Assembly: GCF_021130785.1 (NCBI RefSeq)
Contig: NC_060214.1
Location: 6,449,001-6,513,000 of the forward strand
DNA from: Homalodisca vitripennis
Lineage: Eukaryota > Arthropoda > Insecta > Hemiptera > Cicadellidae
Length of the DNA: 64,000 bases
Direction: 5' to 3'
The translations under genes were made by a program, and so were the position numbers. The notes beneath the pieces were generated by a model. It saw only the letters and a program-made list of their open reading frames with translations. It was not told the DNA's origin and ran no database searches. Shown piece after piece: positions 9,628 through 20,665 of the stretch (its first letter is position 1; the number at the start of each line of letters is the position of its first letter).

Positions 9628-12600
9628 CGTAATACAGGTTTTAAAATGCCAGAGGGAAAAAGGCGAAAGAAACGAAACATTACAAAACTATAATCATAGC
9701 ACTGCTTTATCAGTTATTACGAATTATTTATACTTTATAATTAAAGTAATTCACCTAAACATAAGGGGCATTCTTGAAAAAATAACACAAACTGAAATAT
9801 TTTTGGATGACAATAAACCTGATTTTTTCTTAGTCTCTGAGCATGGTCTTGAAGATTTTAAATTAAACATGTTGAAAATACAAAATTACACTTTGCAAAA
9901 CAGTTTTTGCAGGAAAGGGATGAGAATGGGAGGAGTTGCAATCTATAAGCAAAATCGGTCTAAACTAAAAGTTCTAAAAATAACCAGCATTGGCAATAAA
10001 TTATCTGAGAACAAGAATTTTGAATGCTGTGAAATAATAACCGAAGTAGATGATAAAAAAACCATTATTGGCATCCTATATAGGAGCCCTGATGGAAACA
10101 TTGACATATTCCAAAACAAATTAACACTTTACCTCTCTAAATTAACACCAAAAGAGAACAATATAATACTAGGTGGTGATTTCAACCTGAATATATTGTG
10201 TGAAAATAAAACCATATTAGATTTTAAAAATAGTTTAACAAGTTTTGGCTTAAATCTAACTGTAAAAGAGGCCACCAGAGAAACTGATACCTCTGCCACT
10301 TGTATCGACAACTTCATTACACATTTTGAAAAACACAAAAACGAAGTAATCGAACCACTCCTATCTGATCACTATGCCATATCACTAAATATTGATACTC
10401 ACAAAGGGAAAAATTGTAAAACTAAAAAACAAATAAGAAGCATGAAACAGAGTAACCTAGATGAATTAAAACTTAGACTGAGAAATGAAGATTGGAGAGA
10501 TTTTTATAACGCCCTAAATATAAATGACAAATATGGAGCTTTTATCAAAACTTTTGCATACCACTACAATATAGCCTGCCCTTTAAAAAAAGTTACCATA
10601 AAAGAAAATCACAGAATTAAATGGATGAACAATGAAATAAGCAATTTAAAGAACAGGGCATATGAATTGTTTAATAAATGGAAAATAAACAAAAATTCAG
10701 AAAACAGACAGAAATACAATTCAGCCCTTGAGACTTACAGATTAAGAATCAAGTCAACAAAAGCAGAATGGTTTAACAAAATAATAAATGAATCTGACAA
10801 CAAACAAAAGGAATCCTGGAATGTTGTAAATAATTTTAGAGGAAAGAGCACTGATAAGATAACAAATATTGAAATAATTAATGGAAACAAAAAAATAAAT
10901 CACCCAAAGCAGATCGGAGAATTTTTTAACAATTACTTCATAAACATTGCAGACCAAATAAATGAAAATTTAAACTATTGCTCTGATGACAATGACGGTC
11001 CAAACATAGACCCCAACACAAAACTAGAATCTTTCAGGCCCATAGATGATAGAATACTAAAAAAACTTTTTTCAAACCTCAAACCGAAAACATCGGCCGG
11101 AGTGGATGGTCTATGTATGAAGGCTATTAAATTCTGTCAAAAGGAACTGACTAAACCCCTTGTGGAGTTGGTGAATGCCTCCATAAACAGCTGCACCTTC
11201 CCGGATGCCTGCAAGGTGGCCAAGGCGAGGCCTCTTTTCAAAAAGAAGGGTGATGAGTCCGATGTCTGCAACTATCGTCCAATATCGCTCCTTCCGGCAG
11301 TATCCAAAATCATTGAGAGGGTAATCTGTGACCAGCTGACTCTCTACCTGGAGGAAAATAAACTCCTGGTGGAGAGGCAGTATGGCTTCAGAAAATCCAA
11401 ATCAACCAAACTGGCCTTAATTGATTTTGTAAATGGTTGCATTGATGCGGTCGAGGCTGGTGAGACGGTATTCGGCTGTTTTGCTGACCTATCGAAGGCC
11501 TTCGACTGTGTCAATGCGGTCATTTTATTGAAGAAATTATCAGCACTGGGCGTTCAAAATTCTGCCATCGCATGGCTAACCTCATACTTGACCAATAGGT
11601 ATCAGGTAGTGGAGGTTCTCAGCACAACCAAATTCAAAATTAAATCCACACTTTCACGACCCAGTTTGATCCGAAATGGCGTGCCACAAGGTTCAATCCT
11701 GGGCCCTTTGCTTTTCCTGGTTTATGTAAACAACATAACCAGTAAGATTCCAGTGGAAAATCTTTACATGTTCGCTGATGACACTACCCTGGTTACCAGG
11801 CACAGAGATTGTGGAGTCCTGGAATTAGAATCCTTCATCAAAGCAAACAATCTAGCCCAATTTTTTGAAACAAACAACCTCAAACTCAATAAAAAAAAAA
11901 AAAAATGCATCTGCATCCAAACAAAACAAAAGAAAAATTCAAAAAATTCCTGGACTCCTAGCTTGTGCATAGGTGACAGGGAGATGGATGTCACAAAATC
12001 AGCAGAACTGCTGGGGGTGATATTGGATGATGGGTTAGACTGGAATGAACAGTTGGTCAAAATTGAAAGCAAATTAGCCAAAGGCGTTTTTGTCCTTCGA
12101 AACCTTGCAAAACTCAAAAACAAACCAATTGGAAAAAACTGTATACCACTGTTTGTTCGAGTCTCACATCTCTTACTCAATCATCCTGTGGGGGGGCTCA
12201 GCCTCAAATCTCAAACGAATTTTTACTTGGCAAAAAAAGGCCATCAGAGCCATGTTGGGCCTGCCTCCCCGCTCACATTGTAGTGATCACTTCAAAAACC
12301 TAAAAATATTAACAGTTCCATGTCTATATATTTATGAATGTGCCTGGTACATAAAATCTCAAAACTTAGAATTTATAAACAATAGTCATAATTACAATAC
12401 TAGATTTAAGAACAATTTCTCAATGCAACATAGGCTTACTCTTTTTGAAAAAAAACCAAATTTCTCTGGACTAAAAATTTATCAAGTTTTACCATTAATA
12501 ATAAGAACAATCAATTGTAACAAAAAATTCAAGAGTGAGCTAAAAAATTTCCTAATAGATCAATCCTTCTATAGCATGGAACAATTTTTTGATCATTGTA

Positions 12601-12629
12601 AAGGGCTGGAACACCCCATCCTACCCTAA
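9587..12629 (+). pseudogene. LINE ORF2: AP endonuclease plus reverse transcriptase, one frameshift
   Basis: The protein nicks target DNA and copies the element RNA at the nick. Frame 1 runs 9587-12283. The N-terminal AP-type endonuclease shows NIRG (9757), SEHGL (about 9837), YRSPDGN, GGDFNLN (10171) and SDHYA (10363). The reverse transcriptase shows TSAGVDG (11092), YRPISLLP, QYGFRKSKST, FADLSKAFDC (11480), GVPQGSILGP (11680) and the catalytic FADD (11771). The C-terminal part continues in another frame, about 12137-12629 (CLFESHISYS, then QKKAIRAMLGLPPRSHC). The shift falls at or near an A6 run at 12133-12138. An A15 run at 11891-11905 stays in frame as five lysines. All catalytic motifs are kept, so the copy is young. 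The first 50 or so codons may not belong to the native protein. Confidence 0.9.
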
Positions 12630-12699
12630 ACACTGTCCCTCCTATACAGGGCAGTTTTGGACCTGCAGAAGCCCTAAAATGGGCCAACTTCCTGCGGAA

Positions 12700-12730
12700 A
12701 CAAAAGTATCAAGTAAGTATCAAGTATTTG
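12700..12730 (+). repeat. LINE 3' tail repeat
   Basis: AAGTATCAAGTAAGTATCAA is a short imperfect direct repeat at the 3' end of the LINE, directly after its 3' untranslated region. Several non-LTR clades end in such a repeat rather than in poly(A). Confidence 0.55.
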
Positions 12731-12740
12731 TTTCCAAATA

Positions 12741-13276
12741 ATTTAGATTTTTTTATTTTTATTTCCTAGAATGATTTAGAGAAGTGTCTGAACAAGAAAG
12801 AGTACCGAAAGCTGGTCAGGCGTTAAGTACGTTATTGCCCAAGTATGATATGTTTTTGAAGGATTATTATATTTTTTACTCGACCAAAGGCCTATCGGCT
12901 TTCAATATGCTAAAATCAAATAAAAAATAACAGTAATGGCTTATGACTGATATTGCCTTTTCTTGGCCATGCTCACATATTAAGCTGTGCTACCGTTACC
13001 AAAGTTCATTCACGAATACATGAAATCTATTTAATGGGCTTATTAAGTTGTTTACAAAAACATATAGTTCGCAGTAAAAGAATAATTTTTTGCAAGAACA
13101 TCACAACGTATTTTAATTTATAAAACTTTTATGATGCTGGCAATGAAAATTAAAAAAAAAATGAAAAGTAAAAATAACGCTTAATGTGTTGTGATTTGAA
13201 CTCACACGAATAATATTTTACAATCACCTGTGTTAATCAAGTAGTCTAATGGTTCTCTTGTATTGTCCGGAGACAG
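12741..13276. other. AT-rich flank, no feature
   Basis: No coding frame and no repeat match. Confidence 0.5.
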
Positions 13277-13534
13277 CTCTGTCCCTATCTACTATTCGTT
13301 ATTTGACGATCGATATAAGTAGATAAGTACATATGTACGTATTATAAAAAAATATAAATAAAGAGATAGGTGACCTTCGGCGTCACCCCGCACCTCTGGA
13401 GACAAAAAGAAAAACATCCTTCAGATAATAAATTCAAGCTCTGATCACGTGAGCGCTAGTAAAGGTTAACTTTAACTTTATTTATGACAACCTAATATTA
13501 ACGTACATTTATCGCGTAGTAGATAGGGACAGAG
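13277..13534. mobile_element. MITE family N, copy 1 (complete, short)
   Basis: Terminal inverted repeats: left CTCTGTCCCTATCTACTA, right TAGTAGATAGGGACAGAG. The interior has GATCACGTGAGCGC followed by GTAAAGGTTAAC, shared with the other N copies. It is about 258 bp between the sharp TIR cores; the outer ends may extend further. No transposase is encoded, so this is non-autonomous. Confidence 0.85.
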
Positions 13535-13734
13535 TTACTTCCGTGTCATACCAAAGTAACCAAGCAATTTATAAAAAAATTATGAAAAAACAAAAAAGCC
13601 AATCCTTTTTCCAAACGCGAAGAGGACATTAAGAACATTTTTGCCGTAATTAACACAATGTTTTTATTGCACGGACACGTGTTAATATGCAATCTGTGTT
13701 AGGGGTGTTTTAAATAGTCCGCAATAAAACACGG

Positions 13735-13965
13735 AGGTGACGTGTGACAGGTGTCCGGACAGACCGCCCTGTGGACCGGCACGCAGCCGGACGCGCAGGG
13801 GTGGAGCCTGGGGGGCGGACAGCCATGCGTCACTCACTCACTCTCCGTCCTGGAGAATTATGTGAGAGACAGAGACGTCTGTAAATAACACGCCCTTCTG
13901 TGGGTGGCGTGGGGAGGGGGTGGCAACTAGAGACTCGGCACAGCTGACTTAGTATTGAACTGTTA
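13735..13965. other. Single-copy GC-rich island
   Basis: A sharp GC-rich block (GGTGTCCGGACAGACCGCCC, CACGCAGCCGGACGCGCAGG, GGGTGGCGTGGGGAGGGGG) between two N-family MITEs. No frame looks coding. It could be a promoter-like CpG island or part of an element. No function can be assigned. Confidence 0.45.
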
Positions 13966-14004
13966 CTGGCACGTTTAATTGTTTTATTTTGTTATTATCC
14001 GGCC

Positions 14005-14820
14005 GCCACTCTGTCCCTATCTACTACTTGTTATTACGCGATATAAGTTAGTAAATACTTAAGTACGTATTAACCTTTACGAGCGCCCACGTGATCTGAG
14101 CTTGAATTGAGATACTATCTCGAGGGTCAAAGTCAAACCTTTTACTGTCATGTATAATGTAAAAATCTACAATTTTTACATCCGTTCACAATGCTACATT
14201 CAGACACACAGCCTTTCCATTCCTGCACATCACTTATTCACCAATTCTCTCCACCTCCAACTCCATTGTCAGTCTTCTAGATTGGAGATCTTCCAAATAT
14301 ATATAATCCAAAAACTTGTCGACACTACAGAATGCCTTAGGCGCTAAAAAGAGTTTCACACAGGTTTAAAAATCCTTTTGGGTGTTTGTTCATTTTTCAT
14401 GGAGTCGGTCAGTCTGTTGTTCATTCACTATCGTTCTGTGTCATCCAGGTCTGTAGTTGCCTCTGCCTTTCGTTTCACTGCCATGTACGTCTCGGCCCCT
14501 ACTTAGTGCACGTTTTGACATACAGACTAAGACTGCTTCCAAGATGTAGCTTGGAAGATGTAATTTTCTTCGCCAAAAGTGTGGGGTGGCACTGATGGCC
14601 AGGGGCATTTCTGATCGGTACTTTCCCGACTTCAGATCACGTGCCAGATCGTCCAACGTGATCTGGCAAAGAAAAAACATCCCTCGAGATAATACCCAAA
14701 TTCATGCTCAGATCACGTGAGAGTTCACAAAAATCAACTTTTATCTTTTCAATTTACAATACGTACGGTACGTACCTACTTATATCGCGTAATAACAAGT
14801 ATAAGATCGGACAGAGTATA
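14005..14820. mobile_element. MITE family N, copy 2 (long form)
   Basis: Left TIR at about 14008-14135 (CTCTGTCCCTATCTACTA through CACGTGATCTGAGC and TATCTCGAGGG) and right TIR at about 14670-14816 as its inverse (CCCTCGAGATAATACCCAAA, CAGATCACGTGAG, ending CGGACAGAG). The TIRs are about 120-130 bp. The interior at 14136-14670 includes paired CAGATCACGT words that can form a secondary hairpin. A short frame inside resembles one at 26999-27145, only because both are the same repeat. Confidence 0.85.
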
Positions 14821-14835
14821 TAAGTGGTCTCCGTA

Positions 14836-15589
14836 TAATGCCAAAGTAATGATAGTTTAAGGAAAATAGCTTATAGCGAATGGATTCTAAGGGCAATTTA
14901 TAAAATTCAACAGTTGAACAAGTAATGCAATTTCCGTTATAAATAATAATAATTTTCTTACTTTGTTAAAGTAAAGTTTCTTGTGAGCAAGCTGTACGAA
15001 TAGTCCGTGATAAGTATTTACTTGGCTTTGCGTTTCTCTTTTAAAATGCAGGTATATTGATTTGTGCAATTGATGAGGAGTTTCCAAGCATGCAGATTTA
15101 ATTTAGATCGCTCTTAAATTCATAGATTTATATGTTATGAAAACATAAAAACTCTTACACGAACACGTACACTTTCTGTACATATCAAACAGAACAGTCA
15201 AATCAATAAACAATAATATAAGCATAAAATTTTGTTCACACTAGCTGGTATACTTAAACCACTGTAGTGAGACAAGGTTTGTTTAGAAAATTTGACAAAA
15301 ATTCAGACTAATTAAGAATACAGGTCCACAATACGTCTGCATTCGTCTAACAACCACGTACGACTGACCAGGGGGCACTAGCCAATGGCAATCGTCACGG
15401 CAGACATAAACAAGATGGCGGAAATAAAAAGGAAGGGGGGCAGGAATGGGCCCTTTTGTTATTATTGGTTCATGCTAGATAAGCTGTATTCCGTAGTTCA
15501 GTTTTAATGATTTGTGTATAGTTTCTTTTATTAAGTGCATGTTTTTAGAGTTAGTGAAGTTGACACACAACATGGTGGTTGTGATTCCT
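14836..15589. other. Gene-free stretch
   Basis: A moderately GC-rich piece lies at 15350-15460 (GGGGGCACTAGCCAATGGCA, AACAAGATGGCG). The rest is AT-rich. No supported gene. Confidence 0.45.
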
Positions 15590-15775
15590 GACTTAGGCGT
15601 GCCACAACGCTTTGGTATGATTTGTTTATTTTAACCTAGTTTGTAAAATTATGTATTAGGTTAGTTTTTTACCTGAAAAAGAGATCAGATTGCAGATTTC
15701 GAAACGTAGTGTTACTGATTTCTCGTTTCACTGAACTCGCAAATGTCCGGAAAAATCCTGTTTCCTTCACAATCC
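15590..15775 (+). repeat. Family H repeat with conserved hairpin
   Basis: GTGCCACAACGCTTTGGTAT upstream, then CCTGAAAAAGAGATCAG, GATTTCGAAACGTAG and CCGGAAAAATCCTG. The stem GAGATC/GATTTC keeps pairing through a G-U. It matches 6850-7010 along its length. Confidence 0.75.
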
Positions 15776-16339
15776 TTCTATCGTCAAACTAAGAAACTAA
15801 TTCCTCATGTCTTTGTTTTGTTTTTAATATTATTGAGTCTACTTAAATAGTAATTTGTCCGTACTCTCAACGGATATAACACATGACGAATTTATTATTT
15901 TTATACTTTTACTAATGTCTAATGATAGAACATCTGAAATAACATGAAACGTCATATTACGAAACATGTAAGAAAAGTAATAGAAACGATATGTGCGCTA
16001 GGAGATTGAATTTAAATTACAATTTCATTTATGAACTTTTATTTTTTGACTTCATGGATAGTTAAAACGATAAGGATGGGTAAGCTGAATAATAGAAAAT
16101 AATTTTTTACCGAACGAAAAAAGAATTCAGAATAAAAGTATGAATAGTTCAATAGTAGACCCGAACGTTAGTTAGTATATGATGATTCGATATAAAAGTA
16201 AGTATATACATACAATAAGGCAGGTCCTAATAATAGTGTATGGTAATTCACATGATCCTACTGGTACTTATATATATATGACACTTCGGTATCGTGTATT
16301 TTAACTTACTGTAGGTACAGTCCCTAAGTTTTCATGTTA
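15776..16339. other. AT-rich stretch, no feature
   Basis: No supported gene or repeat. A short (TA)n lies near 16270. Confidence 0.5.
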
Positions 16340-17340
16340 TCATATTTTGGGCATCTTTGAAAGGAAACCGCTTAGTGGCACAAAATTTTATTTAGAACTT
16401 TACTCTGTCAGCTATATAGAAATGCCTGACTTTGGGGTCACTATTGTTAGTGTTTACAGATTCCCTAGTAGAAATGTTAATTATTTTAGAATTTGGAACT
16501 TGCCATTCAAAAATTTAAATGTTTTGGATTGAATGTAATTATTTGCGGTGATTTTAATATTGAGATGGCTAATCCTACCACATCATCGGTTTAATTTACG
16601 TTTTTAAATTTACTTAGACATTGAATCTTCTCTGCATCAACCAGTATCTTACTAGGAATACAGCATGTGTTGACAACACGATAATAAAGGCTTCGGTTGA
16701 TTTTTGTGAAATAAATATTCTAAGGGTGCATTTCCTGTCCACGAACATTTTCAAGCTTATGTCTCCCAAACTGAGATCAAAATTGAACAATCTCTAAGGG
16801 GGCTTCGACTCGTACGCAGATTGAACAATAAATCATTGCATTTTCACAACTTCCCAACAATATCTCTTGAGAAATGATCAATGATTTCCAAGTTTTCAGG
16901 TGAGATTACAGTTCAAATCTGTAATGTTTGTAGAGAGTATGTTAAATTGTTGCATTATTGCTCGACATTAATTGAGGTTAAACCTAAAAACAAATCAAAG
17001 CCTAATGATAAAAAATGTAAAGTTGGTAGATATAAAAATGATCTTGTAATACGGAAACTATAATAAAATGTGGTATTGTTTTACCAATATATATACAGTA
17101 TATAAACGGTTGCCATTAGGTTCATAGCAGTCTTAGGACACCTACAAAGTTTATGTATACTTCAAGAAATATTCCAAAAAAAGCTAATAAGATTGAAAAT
17201 GCATCTAAAAAGTGCAAACCAGCTTGGGAAATAATTCCTGCAGAGTACATCGTCATGTAAAATTGAAGAATTTATAGATCGTGACATATTTAAAGATTAT
17301 TTTTTGCACTCGGTGCAAGAGCTGGCAAACAAATTTGATA
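16340..17340 (+). pseudogene. Decayed LINE fragment (endonuclease region)
   Basis: Broken translations recall the N-terminal half of a LINE polyprotein. The order is GVTIVSVYRFPSRNVNYF, then in another frame IICGDFNIEMANP (the GDFN motif of AP-type endonucleases), then CVDNT (as in the C-x-D element before the SDH motif), and later KNASKKCKPAWEII, which resembles the linker before the RT. There are several stops and frameshifts. No RT core follows; the piece ends near a (TA)n tract and a family A element. It is unlike the intact LINE at 9.6 kb in codon use and is much older. Confidence 0.65.
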
Positions 17341-17381
17341 GTAAGAGATGCATGACTACCACCAAAGTGATACCTCGAATG

Positions 17382-17382
<1 letters not shown>

Positions 17383-17451
<69 letters not shown>
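17383..17451. repeat. (TA)n microsatellite
   Basis: A pure TA run of about 35 units directly abutting the 5' end of a family A element. Confidence 0.95.
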
Positions 17452-17455
<4 letters not shown>

Positions 17456-17932
17456 GAATGTTTGTGTCTTTGTCCTTTATGGAATCGCAAAATATTAGAC
17501 CGACCATTATGAAAATTTGTATGTATACGTATTTTTCCACGGAAAAGGTTTATAAGCTATGCCCATTGACGTAACTCACCACCAAGCGGCGCTGCAAAAG
17601 ATAAAAGGTTTAAAAGCGCCTGCACACTATAAACTGCAATTACGAGACAGTTACGTATATTACATAGCCAAACACTATTTGAAGGCGCTAAGTTATTATG
17701 TATATTTGTCTTTAAGATACATTTCTGATTGAACTTAAAGTTTGAGTGTTAGACCACTTTATAATAAAGTACATGTACGTGCACAATGGCTATAAACATA
17801 AACGGATTATTCTTGATCGTGGCAACAAGGCAAACTCTACATCGGCGTTGTAAATATAATTCCATTAAACCAGAAGTTCACATATACGGGCAAAGCTTAC
17901 GAAAAGCGTGCAAAGCCGCGGGAAACAGCTAG
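17450..17932 (+). mobile_element. Dispersed element family A, copy 3
   Basis: Same layout and near identity as 4955-5446, ending GCCGCGGGAAACAGCTAGC. The 5' end touches a (TA)n tract; copy 2 also starts in an AT-alternating stretch. Confidence 0.88.
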
Positions 17933-18044
17933 CAATAACTAAATATAGCGTTACACATTATTAAATTTATCAAAAAAGCATCTAATTGTGGTGAGATTCA
18001 GATCGGTGATTGAAATTCCGAGTGTAACATACATTGATAACGTA

Positions 18045-18201
18045 GCTATAGTGGGAAGGGTTGACACAGTGTGAATGTTGAGTTTATTCCCAGTCCATCT
18101 TCCTCTTGGTGCTTCCAAATTCCAGACGCTGCTCTTGGAAAGTAAACTGGAGCTAAACTCAACATTAAAATTCAATCTATCTTTACGTTTACGTTATGTT
18201 T
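18045..18201. mobile_element. Fold-back MITE family B, copy 2, left part
   Basis: Starts GTAGCTATAGTGGGAAGGGT and has CCATCTTCCTCTTGG, then AACTGGAGCTAAACTCAACA. It is interrupted at 18201 by a 5S SINE and continues at 18450-18765. Confidence 0.7.
18188..18201. repeat. Target-site duplication, left copy
   Basis: TTTACGTTATGTTT, perfectly repeated at 18450-18463, flanks the SINE between them. A 14-bp duplication is typical of LINE-mediated insertion. Confidence 0.9.
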
Positions 18202-18449
18202 GCCAATGGCGCAGTGTAGCGGGTACGGCGGTTATCGCAAGATAAACAGATCAAGCAACGTCGAGCGTGGCTGCTGCTTGGATAGGTGACCGCCGAGCGA
18301 TCCTGTCCTTGCAAGCAGCCCGCCTGCCCGGCCATTGGTGGTGGTTCGGAAGTCACCTTTAAGCCGTTGGTCCCCAGGTTAGAGAGGGCTTCTTAGCCCT
18401 AACTTCGCCTGGTAAAATGAGACATTCTTTACTTTTACTTTACTTTACT
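18202..18449 (+). mobile_element. 5S-rRNA-derived SINE, copy 2 (intact, nested)
   Basis: Full-length copy: head with AAGCAACGTCGAGCGTGG and GCTTGGATAGGTGACCGC, body with CCATTGGTGGTGGTTCGG and AAGCCGTTGGTCCCCAGG, end CGCCTGGTAAAATGAGACAT and a tail of CTTTA repeats. It is flanked by perfect 14-bp duplications and inserted into the family B MITE. It is the best reference copy for the family in this window. Confidence 0.92.
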
Positions 18450-18765
18450 TTTACGTTATGTTTAGAAAACTCGGTTGCTCCACCGCGCTTAGTGATCGTG
18501 TCTATCACATCGTAGTGCGCTCAACTGCACTCACTAGTGATGAGGCAATGAGAATACCTCTTCACCTAGATTACACTACATTATGTAGACTACGTGTGTC
18601 TAGGATATCGAAAACGATGTAGTGAGTTCATTTGAACTTCTTCTTTTCCGAATTGTGTTTGGATCTATTCAAACGAACACGAATCCAGGTTCCAGGAGTG
18701 AAGTCTGTGACAGTCATGTTCCTACTGTACGAGGAAGGTGATGTGGAACTTAACATTTACATACA
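18450..18765. mobile_element. Fold-back MITE family B, copy 2, right part
   Basis: Opens with the second duplication copy (18450-18463), then AAACTCGGTTGCTCCACCG, as at 4098, followed by GATGAGGCAATGAGAATACC and the inverted arm to about 18765. Removing the SINE restores one continuous element. Confidence 0.72.
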
Positions 18766-18929
18766 TCGGTAGTTTTGACATCGTGATATTATGACTACAA
18801 CTATGTTGCATATGTTAATAAGTCAAAACTATATATTACATTAATATTATTCAGTTTTTCTTTTTTTTCGAACTATAAAGATATATCTTATGTATAAACC
18901 GATATAAAGGCGTATCGAAACTGACAGGA

Positions 18930-19225
18930 CGCAACGAAATAAGTAGCCCACAGGCGGAAAGATTCGGAAGGACTTCCCTTTTACTTTAGAGATCTTCCTT
19001 GGACCACGAAGGTCTATGTACCAAATTTCAAATTTCCTGCTAGGACCTTCACATCAAGAGTTATCGCACAAACGGGCAGGATGACTCCCCTATGACCCTT
19101 AAACCCCAAAATCAACAGGGTTCTTCTTTAGACCAAGAGGAACCTGTGTACCAAGTTTCAAGTATCTAGAACCTCTCTACGAAGAGTTATCGTACAGAAT
19201 GGCAGACAGATTGGGAACGCTACGA
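18930..19225. repeat. Two degenerate direct repeats of about 115 bp
   Basis: TGTACCAAATTTCAAATTTC with AAGAGTTATCGCACAAACGG, and again TGTACCAAGTTTCAAGTATC with AAGAGTTATCGTACAGAATG. They look like an old tandem pair or a dispersed-repeat end. No gene. Confidence 0.6.
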
Positions 19226-19395
19226 ATTTAACAATAGCATGTTGGGTCCTTAGAATTTTTACTTCACCTAATTAACACATTACGATTTTAACAAGATGGT
19301 TGCACTTTTTGTACATTGCAACAGACAAACTTTACATTATGCTTTACACAAATTATGTCGACATTACATCACAAATAGCTTATTATGAATGTGGT

Positions 19396-19690
19396 TTAAT
19401 TCGAGGTCACCTCCCACTTCGGTATAGTGTCTGGAATCTGATGATGTTAGACTTGACTTCTGGAGTCTGGAGCCATGCGAGTCTGAAGAGATCGAAAAAA
19501 GTCGAAGATGAAGAAGCTCAAAAACAACAATTTACATCCTTTCGACACCAGAGACACCTAGAAAATATATAATATTGTGAAATTGAGGTGAACAGGCATA
19601 TTCTCAATGTTTCATCAGGTGCACAATTGAGTGCACTTCGTTGTTTTGAGGTACGATCCCATAGTACGGTGGAGCTACCGAGTTTTCTAC
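19396..19690. mobile_element. Fold-back MITE family B, copy 3 (partial)
   Basis: Carries the arm GTCTGAAGAGATCGAAAAAA and TTTCGACACCAGAGACACCT, followed by the centre inverted (GGTGGAGCTACCGAGTTTTC). It abuts the complete copy at 19697. Confidence 0.7.
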
Positions 19691-19696
19691 ACATAG

Positions 19697-20032
19697 AGTA
19701 GCCGTGGCGGGAAGGGTTGATTTCATATGAATATTGATTTTAGTTCCAGTTCACCTCCCTCTTATTGCAGCACCTGAAATCTGATGCTGATTCAGATTTT
19801 ACTCCTGGAATCTGAAGCTATGTTAGTCTGAAGAGATCGAAAAAAGACGAAGACGAAGGAGCTCAAAACAAAAAAATTTCATCGTTTCGACATCAGAGAC
19901 ACATATATTACAAAATATAAAACATACTGAAATCCAGTTGAATTGGCATTCTCATTGTTGGATTGAGAGGATGTGAACTGGAGCTAAATGCAACATTCAT
20001 ATTGAATCAACCCTTCCCACCATAGCTACGTT
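19697..20032. mobile_element. Fold-back MITE family B, copy 4 (complete TIRs)
   Basis: Left end GTAGCCGTGGCGGGAAGGGT, right end ACCCTTCCCACCATAGCTAC. The TIRs pair over about 55 bp (with AGTTCCAGTTCAC against GTGAACTGGAGCT). No coding. This is the best copy for defining the ends of the family. Confidence 0.82.
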
Positions 20033-20039
20033 GTGTGTA

Positions 20040-20665
20040 TTAATAGCTTATTGTTAGAAAAAGCAAATTTAGAAGGCAACAACGCCAGCATTCAAGGACT
20101 TATAATAGAGAATCTGGCCCGAGCTGTTTACTGGATTACCACTGATGTGTGATACAATACAGTGCAAGTGTGTGTGTGCAATGTGTGCATTTCGTGCAGA
20201 GATTGACGCCTGTAATCCTTGTGGACTGCACTACCTGTTATCACCGGCCGTCACCAGTGTCTGTGACACGAGAGCTGTCACCATTAATCACCACTGATCA
20301 CCAGGCTGTTTGAGTTCAATCCGGTGGTGACTTACTTGATGTTTGACAACGTCGATGTAGCTCATTGTGACATGTATCGATTATGGATTATTGGAGTAGT
20401 AATTTATAGCTACATGATATATTTAAGGTTCTCCATTATAATCAAACAGATAATTATTTTTATTGCGCAGCGTGGTTACGGGGCAAACTTTTATAAATTT
20501 AGTTATGTTTGAAAGTGTATAGCTCACGAAAAACATTGTTTTTTTGTAACTTGGGAAGAGTATTAACTTATTAATTAAAATACATACTTGCAATTATAGT
20601 AAAAAATGGTTATTGTAAATTTGTATATTTATAAAATGTGGATTTATCAAATTTAATTATGAATC
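20040..20665. other. Gene-free stretch
   Basis: Includes a GC-richer piece at 20110-20330 (CACTACCTGTTATCACCGGC) with a repeated TCACCACTGATCACC theme. No gene supported. Confidence 0.45.

Larger units (their letters stand above)
9587..12740 (+). mobile_element. Near full-length non-LTR retrotransposon (jockey/CR1-like LINE)
   Basis: Carries an endonuclease-RT polyprotein (separate entry) and a 3' region ending in short direct repeats of AAGTATC at about 12703-12727 instead of a poly(A) tail. No RNase H domain and no LTRs are seen, and no separate gag-like first frame is visible upstream, so the 5' end is probably truncated or unrecognised. The exact 5' boundary is unknown; the endonuclease homology begins near 9748. 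I found no convincing target-site duplication. Confidence 0.85.

Noticed and set aside
17253..17540. Minus-strand frame with a YIYIYI run
   Set aside because: Translation of a (TA)n tract between a LINE relic and a family A element.
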